Positions 1-5,078 of a stretch of DNA of 5,286 bases are shown one piece after another. Made by a program: the position numbers and the translations under genes. The notes under the pieces were generated by a model. It did no database searches and was not told where the DNA came from. It saw nothing but the letters and a program-made list of their open reading frames with translations. This DNA comes from Holosporales bacterium. Lineage in GTDB: Bacteria; Pseudomonadota; Alphaproteobacteria; RUG11792. Numbering within the stretch: position 1 is the stretch's first letter; the number at the start of each line of letters is the position of its first letter. The stretch spans positions 1 through 5,286 of the forward strand of contig JAIROR010000078.1 of assembly GCA_031257415.1 (NCBI GenBank), given 5' to 3'.

Positions 1-60
1 GGATTGGTTTTGCAAGATTACACTTTTCAGTGAGATACTCATCTCCACTTCTCTTAATGC

Positions 61-181
61 GAGAGGCTCTTCACCTCTCTTCTATAGAAGCACCCTTGCG
101 CTACCAGTATCATCCTTACTATGCGGTAAGGATATCCTTCTATAGATGGCCAAACACAAACTCCTGTGACTTGCACAGGAG
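61..181. repeat. Cluster of short perfect hairpins and palindromes
   Basis: Three perfect stems follow each other: GAGAGG/CCTCTC (61-66 with 74-79, 7-nt loop), ATCCTTAC/GTAAGGAT (112-119 with 126-133, 6-nt loop) and CTCCTGTG/CACAGGAG (161-168 with 174-181, 5-nt loop). Palindrome CTTCTATAGAAG (79-90) lies between them, and its first ten bases recur at 137-146. AAGGATATCCTT (128-139) is also a palindrome. No protein, tRNA or known RNA family was recognised on either strand. Confidence 0.55.
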
Positions 182-203
182 GGGCTCATAAATGGGTTAG
201 GAC

Positions 204-322
204 GTTTCGCTTCATAAACAAGCCCTTGCTTCGTCGAATCCGCTGCTCAAATCCTCATGTACACCCAAGTACACTGCGGTTCTGCGCTTCTCCTTGCAAT
301 CATCTTGTTTCTGAAGCGAAAC
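204..322. repeat. 119-bp palindromic element with 19-bp inverted arms
   Basis: Arm 204-222 (GTTTCGCTTCATAAACAAG) and arm 304-322 are inverted copies differing at one base. Near the centre, TGTAC (258-262) and GTACA (269-273) form a small hairpin. Weaker complementarity continues between these and also outside the arms. The layout recalls the dispersed palindromic elements known from Rickettsia and Wolbachia, or a small non-autonomous mobile element. No transposase is present and no flanking target duplication was found. Confidence 0.6.
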
Positions 323-493
323 AAGCAACCCCACCTACTTATATACAGGTTACCACAATATTTTTTGCAATGCAACTATTTTTTTATGTCCCATCACATT
401 TTTTTTTATGTTCTGCAAAAAAAAGTTTTTTTTCCCCATCTCATATCGGGAAGCTGCATCTGGATTGGTTTTGCTCAAACTTTGCCCACTTCC

Positions 494-509
494 TTAACAA
501 TTTATTAAC
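494..509. promoter_or_regulatory. Candidate CtrA-binding box 1
   Basis: TTAACAATTTATTAAC matches the full alphaproteobacterial CtrA consensus TTAA-N7-TTAA(C). It lies in AT-rich DNA 86 bp before the first half of a second such box. CtrA is a cell-cycle response regulator that binds origins and promoters in Caulobacter and Rickettsiales. The match is exact; the function is inferred, and AT-rich sequence raises the chance rate. Confidence 0.45.
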
Positions 510-546
510 AAGCCATTTATTCTATACAGAAAAATTGAACTGCCGC

Positions 547-568
547 GAAATAAAATAGAAATAAAATA
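547..568 (+). repeat. Tandem A-rich 11-mer (2 copies)
   Basis: GAAATAAAATA occurs twice back to back (547-557 and 558-568), between the two candidate CtrA boxes. Such AT-rich tandem repeats resemble DNA unwinding elements, but this is suggestive only. Confidence 0.6.
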
Positions 569-589
569 ATTGGGGGAAACGACTGTGTG

Positions 590-605
590 TTAACCTTTTT
601 TTAAC
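590..605. promoter_or_regulatory. Candidate CtrA-binding box 2
   Basis: TTAACCTTTTTTTAAC matches TTAACC-N5-TTAAC, the extended CtrA consensus with the CC after the first half site. With box 1 it brackets a tandem A-rich 11-mer. Having two full boxes within 112 bp is more persuasive than having one. Confidence 0.5.
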
Positions 606-714
606 TTTTCTTTGTTTTTCTTCTCAAAACAATATGGCTCATACGGGCTTTTGCAAATGTGATGATTTCAGACAGATCTTTTTAAAAATAAATACAGCGA
701 AACGAAAAAAAAGA

Positions 715-743
715 TTGCACAGTACATTAAGGTGTGTTAGTAT
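715..743 (+). promoter_or_regulatory. Weak sigma-70-like promoter before the candidate small RNA
   Basis: TTGCAC (715-720; 3 of 6 to TTGACA) and TAGTAT (738-743; 4 of 6 to TATAAT) are 17 bp apart. Transcription would start near 750, at the base of the first hairpin of the candidate RNA. The spacing is ideal and the boxes are poor. Confidence 0.35.
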
Positions 744-750
744 ATGTATT

Positions 751-840
751 GAAGCTTAACTGCTTCCAACACCGTGCAGGGTGCGTCGTAGGCGCGCCTT
801 TTCAATCCTCCCCAAGCTTTGCGCGGTGTTGTATTTTTTT
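751..840 (+). ncRNA. Candidate small RNA, about 90 nt, family unknown
   Basis: The predicted transcript opens with hairpin GAAGC/GCTTC (751-755 with 762-766). It then forms an 11-bp stem, AACACCGTGCA (768-778) with TGCGCGGTGTT (820-830), containing one G-U pair, followed by a run of seven T (834-840). Inside the stem, GGTGCG (780-785) pairs with CGCGCC (793-798). This leaves 799-819 single-stranded, including CCTCCCC (807-813), which resembles the anti-Shine-Dalgarno sequence of 16S rRNA. Exposed CCTCC-type motifs are common in regulatory RNAs that block ribosome binding sites. It does not match what I know of 4.5S/SRP RNA, 6S RNA, tmRNA or RNase P RNA. No reading frame of merit lies within it. 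Structure is seen; expression and function are inferred. Confidence 0.45.
768..840 (+). terminator. Rho-independent terminator formed by the small-RNA closing stem
   Basis: The GC-containing 11-bp closing stem (768-778 with 820-830) is followed by GTA and seven T. The loop is large because it holds a nested hairpin, which is unusual for a simple terminator and suggests the stem is part of a functional RNA. Confidence 0.5.
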
Positions 841-1074
841 ATTCTATCCGGATTTTCTAGAGGGAGGGGTGATTGTGCTGTGTGAGTCAAATTGCTTTGG
901 CAATGGCCCCGTTGCCAAAAGAGGAGAATTAGAAAGAGGAGAATTTAAGCCGGCGGCCAAGATAGCAATTTGGAGAGCCTCACTTGGAATTGCGGATGCT
1001 GTGGAGGCTGCTCTCCTAGTAGATTTAAAGTGTGATCCGACGCGCGAAGGCTAAAATTACGATACCGGTTATAA

Positions 1075-1113
1075 GGTTGAACAAGATGGTTAAACAAGAT
1101 GGTTAAACAAGAG
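1075..1113 (+). repeat. Three tandem 13-bp repeats
   Basis: The units are GGTTGAACAAGAT (1075-1087), GGTTAAACAAGAT (1088-1100) and GGTTAAACAAGAG (1101-1113), differing only at the fifth and last base. The array is intergenic, about 150 bp before rsmG. It resembles a short iteron array or a protein-binding array; a slippage product is equally possible. Confidence 0.8.
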
Positions 1114-1179
1114 ACTGCTGAATAAGAGGGTTGAAATTTATTAGTTCAGATGTAGTTCTTCATGTTTATAAATTCACCA

Positions 1180-1208
1180 TTGCGAGAACCTCTTTTTTGT
1201 GACATTAT
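1180..1208 (+). promoter_or_regulatory. Possible promoter of the rsmG-parA-parB-tgt operon
   Basis: TTGCGA (1180-1185) and CATTAT (1203-1208), each 4 of 6 to the sigma-70 consensus, are 17 bp apart. An alternative extended -10, TGTTATATG (1228-1236), lacks a -35 box. Both are weak; some promoter is expected here because the genes downstream are packed too tightly for another. Confidence 0.25.
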
Positions 1209-1263
1209 GTATAGCGTGTCGTGTGCCTGTTATATGTGTATATGATTTTGCAACACGCTTGTT

Positions 1264-1887
1264 TTGGGTGCTCTCGTGGGTGATCTTATGGATGCGTATA
1301 TGGATATGTTGAAGCAATGGAATAAGCGAATTAATTTGGTGCAGAAAGAAACGATAGGCAATATGCTAGCGAGGCACATTCTAGATAGCAAACGTGTTGG
1401 AGATCTCCTCGAGATGAAAAACATGAAAGGTAATAAGATAATTGATATAGGAAGTGGGGCCGGATTTCCTGGAATGGTTCTTGCGATAAGTGGTTTTGAG
1501 AATGTCACGCTATGTGAAAAAAACATAAAGAAGGTAGCTTTTCTAAGGACTGTTAGGGAAAAATTGCACATTAATGTTAACATATTTTGCGAGGATGTGT
1601 ATAAAATTACTGAAAGCGGGTATATATCTGTTTCGAGAGCTTTCGGCTCTCTTTCTAAATTGCTTGATGTTATGTTGGCCATTGGATCTTCGAGTGGTTT
1701 TTTTCATAAGGGAAAAAATTATAAAAAGGAGATAGAGGAAGCGAGGAAAAATTATAATTTCGAGTATGGATTTAATGAGATGGCGAGTGGTGAGGGGGGT
1801 ATAGTATTTGTTCAAAATATATCAAGAAGAGTTGCGGAACCTCTTTCGAAGCCTCTTTATAACAAAATTTCAAAGGAAAAAATATAA
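1264..1887 (+). CDS. rsmG: 16S rRNA (guanine-N7) methyltransferase RsmG (GidB)
   Basis: RsmG uses S-adenosylmethionine to methylate N7 of a conserved guanine in the 530 loop of 16S rRNA; loss in other bacteria gives low-level streptomycin resistance. Seen here, numbered from the TTG: the family's N-terminal helix ending in KQWNKRINLV (17-26), RHILDS (37-42), SAM-binding motif I DIGSGAGFPG (61-70), SRAF (124-127) and a late HKG with acidic helix (148-160). The start is uncertain. An in-frame TGA at 1243 leaves TTG 1264 (207 aa), GTG 1276 or ATG 1288 (199 aa), and none has a clear ribosome binding site. I chose TTG because the family usually has more residues before the WN motif; ATG 1288 is a fair alternative. 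It is the first operon gene, 12 nt before parA. The usual upstream partner mnmG is absent. Function is secure from motifs; the exact N-terminus is not. Confidence 0.93.
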   Translation: MGALVGDLMDAYMDMLKQWNKRINLVQKETIGNMLARHILDSKRVGDLLEMKNMKGNKIIDIGSGAGFPGMVLAISGFENVTLCEKNIKKVAFLRTVREKLHINVNIFCEDVYKITESGYISVSRAFGSLSKLLDVMLAIGSSSGFFHKGKNYKKEIEEARKNYNFEYGFNEMASGEGGIVFVQNISRRVAEPLSKPLYNKISKEKI

Positions 1888-1899
1888 AAGGAAGATAAT

Positions 1900-2682
1900 A
1901 TGATGGGAAAAATAATTGCTATTGCCAACCAGAAGGGAGGAGTTGGGAAAACGACAACTGCCGTTAATTTATCAACGGCTCTTGCTGCTGTTGATAAGAA
2001 AGTTCTTGTAATAGATATGGATCCACAGAGCAATGCAACGACTGGATTTGGGATATACAAGAAGAATTTAAATACGAGTTATGATTTACTGACGCGTTCT
2101 AAGACTCCATCGGAAGTTTTTACCAAGACGAGAATACCTGGGCTGACCATTATTCCTGCTAGTATTGAATTGATAGGGGCGGAAATAGAGCTCGTGCAAA
2201 TTCCAAAGAGAGAGGGAATTTTAAGGGAGGCTTTGAGTTCCTATAGGCATATGTTTGATTATATTATTATAGATTCCCCGCCATCGATGGGAATTATTAC
2301 TCTTAACTCGCTTGTCGCTAGTGATGGGGTTCTTGTTCCTTTGCAATGTGAGTATTATGCCCTTGAAGGGCTTGGGTATTTGTTGGGATCCATTAACAAG
2401 ATAAAGAGAAATTATAATAGCGCACTTGAACTGTGCGGGATAGTTCTGACAATGTTTGACAAGAGGAGCATGTTATGTCAATCTGTAGAGAAGGATGTTA
2501 GGCAGCATCTGAAGGAAAAGGTATTTGATAGTGTGATTCCGAGGAGTATAAAAATTTCAGAGGCGCCATCTCATGGAAGACCTGTCCTTTTATACGATGT
2601 TAAGAGTCCTGGTTCATGCGCATACATGGAGCTTGCCAAGGAATTTTTGAGGAAGGAGAGAGGAGAACAGGTATGTATTTAG
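1900..2682 (+). CDS. parA: Chromosome-partitioning ATPase ParA (Soj family)
   Basis: ParA is a deviant Walker-type ATPase that binds the nucleoid as an ATP dimer. It is released by ParB-stimulated hydrolysis, which moves parS-ParB complexes apart after replication. The 260 residues show KGGVGKTT (12-19) with the signature lysine K12 and catalytic K17, the A' motif VIDMDPQSN (37-45), and Walker B YIIIDSPPS (121-129). QCEYYALEGL (149-158) and the C-terminal IPRSIKISEAPSHGRPV block (213-229) are typical of chromosomal ParA/Soj. Length is normal. ATG 1900 has AGGA at 1889-1892 with a 7-nt spacer; the next codon is also ATG. It follows rsmG by 12 nt and overlaps parB by 10 nt, so the two are probably translationally coupled. 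The short N-terminus, without the helix-turn-helix extension of P1-type plasmid ParA proteins, and the rsmG neighbour indicate a chromosomal system. Confidence 0.97.
   Translation: MMGKIIAIANQKGGVGKTTTAVNLSTALAAVDKKVLVIDMDPQSNATTGFGIYKKNLNTSYDLLTRSKTPSEVFTKTRIPGLTIIPASIELIGAEIELVQIPKREGILREALSSYRHMFDYIIIDSPPSMGIITLNSLVASDGVLVPLQCEYYALEGLGYLLGSINKIKRNYNSALELCGIVLTMFDKRSMLCQSVEKDVRQHLKEKVFDSVIPRSIKISEAPSHGRPVLLYDVKSPGSCAYMELAKEFLRKERGEQVCI
2661..2665 (+). promoter_or_regulatory. Ribosome binding site of parB inside the parA end
   Basis: AGGAG lies 7 nt before ATG 2673, within the last codons of parA. It decides the parB start over the upstream in-frame ATG 2616, which has no such motif. Its position inside parA implies translational coupling of the two proteins. 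Confidence 0.75.
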
Positions 2683-3824
2683 AAAGAGACGACACTGATC
2701 AGAGGGGCTCTGCCGAGACATCTGCGCAAAGCCCCAGAGATCAGAGAGCTGGAAGGAGTCTGGGCAGGGGGTTAGCTGCCATTCTTGGAGACGGAGATGA
2801 GCAAAAATCTTCATCGGATACAGTTGAAAAAACGACGATGTTAGATATTGATTTTATTATTGTTAACAAGGAGCAGCCGCGGAAACATTTTGATGAAGAA
2901 AAGTTAAAAGAATTAGCGAATTCGATATCTATTTACGGGGTTATTCAGCCTCTTTCTGTCAGGAGAGTTGGAAATAGTTATATGTTAATAGCGGGAGAAA
3001 GAAGGCTACGTGCATGCAAGATGATTGGTATTAAGCAAGTTCCTGTCTATGTAATTGAGTGTGCCGAAGATGATATACTGACCATATCCCTTATAGAAAA
3101 TATTCAGAGGGACGATTTAAATGCGATAGAAGAAGCGGAGGCATTCAAAATGCTTATTGACAGGCGCAATTGCACGCAGGAGAGCCTTGCAACAACGATC
3201 AGTAAAAGCAGAAGTTATGTTACAAACACGATGAGGCTTCTTGCATTACCGAGGAGTATCAAGGAAAGCGTAAAGAACGGACAATTGTCTTCTGGGCATG
3301 CCAAGTTACTTGTTGGGCTTGATAATGCGGAGGAACTTGCGACGGAGTGCATCAACAAGAAGATGTCTGTAAGAGCGTTTGAAAAGCTTATTAGAGAAGG
3401 CAAATGGAAACGGTCCGAACAATTTGTTGTGGATGCACCTGGAACAGGTTCTGGTGGCTTTGATTTCGATTCTGATTCTAGGGGCGAGCTGCCAGAAGAA
3501 ATCGGTGAAACTATTCGGGGGAATCTGCCTGGAGGATCTTATAAGGGATACGATAAAGGATATGATAAAGGATATGGGGGAACCCCAATAAAGGCATATA
3601 TTAACCCCGAAGAAGAGGAGGTTGCCAATATGATTACTCAATCTCTTGGACTGAATACTAGGCTGAAGATTACCAATAATGGAGGAATTGTCACGATATA
3701 TTGCAATACGTGTGAGCAATTGGAAGGATTAACTCAATTGTTGCTCAGTGTTGGGCAAGGGACATTTCCAGGATCATCGTATCAGAAAGGTACTTTTAGG
3801 CCGAAATCTTCAGATGAACGATGA
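2673..3824 (+). CDS. parB: Chromosome-partitioning CTPase/DNA-binding protein ParB (Spo0J family)
   Basis: ParB loads at parS, binds CTP, closes as a sliding clamp, spreads on DNA and stimulates ParA. The 383 residues show, in order: a charged N-terminus, GRGLAAILGD (31-40), which is the ParA-contact region; QPRKHFDEEKLKELANSI (68-85); the CTP-binding GERR box (108-111) and ENIQRDDLNAIEEA (142-155); a helix-turn-helix (about 168-193) followed by LSSGHAKLL (205-213); a Gly/Asp-rich linker (about 255-307); and the C-terminal dimerisation domain (about 311-363). The linker carries KGYD-KGYD-KGYG (291-302). The frame is open to an upstream ATG at 2616, but ATG 2673 is chosen because AGGAG at 2661-2665 precedes it with a 7-nt spacer and the upstream residues do not look like ParB. 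It overlaps parA by 10 nt and tgt by 4 nt. Its cognate parS sites lie at 5086 and 5257. Confidence 0.96.
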   Translation: MYLERDDTDQRGSAETSAQSPRDQRAGRSLGRGLAAILGDGDEQKSSSDTVEKTTMLDIDFIIVNKEQPRKHFDEEKLKELANSISIYGVIQPLSVRRVGNSYMLIAGERRLRACKMIGIKQVPVYVIECAEDDILTISLIENIQRDDLNAIEEAEAFKMLIDRRNCTQESLATTISKSRSYVTNTMRLLALPRSIKESVKNGQLSSGHAKLLVGLDNAEELATECINKKMSVRAFEKLIREGKWKRSEQFVVDAPGTGSGGFDFDSDSRGELPEEIGETIRGNLPGGSYKGYDKGYDKGYGGTPIKAYINPEEEEVANMITQSLGLNTRLKITNNGGIVTIYCNTCEQLEGLTQLLLSVGQGTFPGSSYQKGTFRPKSSDER

Positions 3825-5023
3825 GTAACGATACGTTTTCTTTTGAAATAATTGAGAGCAGTAAGCAATATTCAAATGCTCGTCTTGGATTGTTAAGAAC
3901 TCCTCACGGAGTTATTGAGACTCCTGCCTTTATATTTTGCGCGACGAAGGCAAATATAAAAGGGGTAACGATAGATCACGTTAAAAATGAGGGAACCCAG
4001 ATTATTTTATCTAATACCTATCATTTGATGCTTCAGCCGACGGGGAAAGTAATTAGGGAGGCCGGAGGATTGCATGCGTTTACAGGATGGGATGGCCCGA
4101 TGTTGACTGACTCAGGGGGGTTTCAGATATTTAGTTTGGGGCATGGAAGTGTCTCTTCAGAGATCAAGAGTTCTCGAGGGAGTTGCTCTCCTGACAAAAA
4201 GTTATCACTCCTAAAAATAGATGATGATGGGGCGGTGTTTAGGTCATACATAGATGGAAGCGTAATTAAGATGACTCCAGAAATATCAATGCAAATGCAG
4301 ATTGACTTGGGAGCGGATATGATAGTGTCATTTGATGAGTGTACTCCGTATCACGTCTCGAAAGAATATACGGCACTATCTATGAGGAAGAGCAAGGAAT
4401 GGGGATTGAGGTCGCTTAGATATCTAAACGAGAGAGGAGACGGATCGCAAAGATTATTGGCAGTTATTCAAGGAGGCGTATATGAGGATCTTCGCCTAGA
4501 AAGTGTCGATTTTGCTAATGAAAATGGTTTTTTTGGATTTGCGGTTGGTGGATCGCTTGGCCAAACAACCTTCGAGATGAGGGAAATAGTGTCTATGGTG
4601 ATGGAGATGCTTGATAGACGAAAAAATGTTCATCTGCTTGGAATAGGCGGAATTGATGATATTTTCCACGGCATTAGAAATGGAGTTGATACGTTTGACT
4701 GTGTTAGTCCGACTCGAATAGCGAGGCACGGGACAGCACTTGTTAAATACGATGATTTGAAAAACGGCAAAAGAAATATTAATTTAAACAATGGCATATT
4801 CAGGGGAGATCATTCCCCAATATCTCCAAATTGTCCTTGTTATACATGCCAAAAATTCACGAGAGCATATATACATCATTTACTGAAAGCCAAAGAATGC
4901 TTGGGAGGAACACTAATAACAATTCATAACATCCATACGATGAATAGGCTTATGACCGAAATAAGGGGGGGCATAAAAAATGACGATCTAAATAGAGTTT
5001 GTAAAGAGTGGGGCTCTGAATAG
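3821..5023 (+). CDS. tgt: Queuine tRNA-guanine transglycosylase Tgt
   Basis: Bacterial Tgt replaces the wobble guanine (position 34) of GUN-anticodon tRNAs (Asp, Asn, His, Tyr) with preQ1, and in some bacteria with salvaged queuine. The 400 residues carry TDSGGFQ (96-102) with catalytic D97, FDECT (171-175), QGG (217-219), nucleophile D293 in FDCVSPTR (292-299), and a zinc site C338-x-C340-x2-C343-x25-H369. This spacing matches the Zymomonas enzyme. A stretch at about 103-137, between DSGGFQ and FRSYIDGS, is longer than in typical proteobacterial Tgt. It begins IFSLGHGSVSSEIK, which from memory resembles chlamydial Tgt, as does ARHG (301-304). The start ATG overlaps the parB stop (ATGA) and has no clear ribosome binding site, suggesting coupling to parB. 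No other queuosine gene is in the window, so the substrate cannot be told. Family assignment is secure; transfer from another phylum is an inference. Confidence 0.95.
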   Translation: MSNDTFSFEIIESSKQYSNARLGLLRTPHGVIETPAFIFCATKANIKGVTIDHVKNEGTQIILSNTYHLMLQPTGKVIREAGGLHAFTGWDGPMLTDSGGFQIFSLGHGSVSSEIKSSRGSCSPDKKLSLLKIDDDGAVFRSYIDGSVIKMTPEISMQMQIDLGADMIVSFDECTPYHVSKEYTALSMRKSKEWGLRSLRYLNERGDGSQRLLAVIQGGVYEDLRLESVDFANENGFFGFAVGGSLGQTTFEMREIVSMVMEMLDRRKNVHLLGIGGIDDIFHGIRNGVDTFDCVSPTRIARHGTALVKYDDLKNGKRNINLNNGIFRGDHSPISPNCPCYTCQKFTRAYIHHLLKAKECLGGTLITIHNIHTMNRLMTEIRGGIKNDDLNRVCKEWGSE

Positions 5024-5078
5024 CTTTTAGAGAGTGCTGAATAGGAACCGATTGCGAATAGGATCATCAATTTTTGAG

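Larger units (their letters stand above)
330..620. other. AT-rich region, candidate replication origin (oriC)
   Basis: The stretch has T and A tracts, including an A8-G-T8 palindrome at 417-433, a tandem A-rich 11-mer at 547-568, and the two CtrA-type boxes. The G/C bias of the + strand changes sign at about 540, as expected where leading-strand synthesis diverges. Only weak DnaA-like 9-mers are seen: TTATATACA (339-347) and TTATTAACA (502-510), each 7 of 9 to TTATCCACA. In Caulobacter, Rickettsia and Wolbachia, origins combine CtrA, IHF and DnaA sites. The nearby parAB and parS fit an origin-proximal location. This is a hypothesis built from several weak signals. Confidence 0.35.
1..750. other. 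Upstream region without a recognised gene
   Basis: No coding sequence here can be supported on either strand. The frame open over 166-558 on the + strand passes through the palindromic element and the T tracts, and its translation has no recognisable family or balanced composition. Contents seen: hairpin cluster (61-181), 119-bp palindromic element (204-322), AT-rich candidate origin (330-620), and a weak promoter leading to a candidate small RNA. The 13-mer GGATTGGTTTTGC occurs at 1-13 and 462-474. A minus-strand gene beginning at the left edge cannot be excluded. Confidence 0.6.
841..1259. other. Leader region before rsmG: hairpins, small repeats, doubtful small ORF
   Basis: TTTGGCAA/TTGCCAAA (896-903 with 912-919) is a perfect 8-bp stem. 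GGAGAGC/GCTCTCC (972-978 with 1010-1016) closes a longer hairpin in which CTCAC and GTGGAG can also pair. GAGGAGAATT recurs at 921-930 and 936-945, 15 bp apart. A frame with GTG 875 after GGGAGGGG (862-869) runs 59 codons to TAG-free DNA ending in TAA at 1052-1054. Its translation (including RGELERGEF and AAKIAIWRASLGIADAVEAA) matches no family I know, so I do not call it a gene. The region is richer in G and C than the AT-rich stretch before it. Confidence 0.4.

Noticed and set aside
225..245. TCGTCGAATCCGC resembling a tRNA T arm
   Set aside because: No acceptor, D or anticodon arms can be drawn around it; it lies inside the palindromic element.
166..558. 130-codon open frame on the + strand starting MTCTGGAHKW
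   Set aside because: It runs through the 119-bp palindromic element and several T tracts, has odd composition (runs of F, C, H and P), no good ribosome binding site and no recognisable family.
751..767. Minus-strand GGAAGCAG resembling the conserved core of SRP/4.5S RNA
   Set aside because: Only eight bases match. The rest of the core (the GGTCAGG side and its pairing) is absent.
799..885. Possible permuted tmRNA: TTCAATC like a T loop, then GGGGTGATT like a tmRNA 5' end
   Set aside because: The bases beside TTCAATC do not form a T stem, no CCA end follows, and the conserved TTCGAC after the 5' end is missing.
734..1054. 106-codon open frame on the + strand
   Set aside because: Its first third lies inside the hairpins and T run of the candidate small RNA, so the full frame is not credible. 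Only a shorter version from GTG 875 is left as a doubtful possibility.
1230..1682. 150-codon minus-strand frame
   Set aside because: It is antisense to rsmG, whose motifs are unmistakable, and has no family resemblance.
2616..2672. N-terminal extension of ParB from ATG 2616
   Set aside because: These codons overlap parA in another frame, encode no ParB-like sequence and lack a ribosome binding site; ATG 2673 has AGGAG at the right distance.
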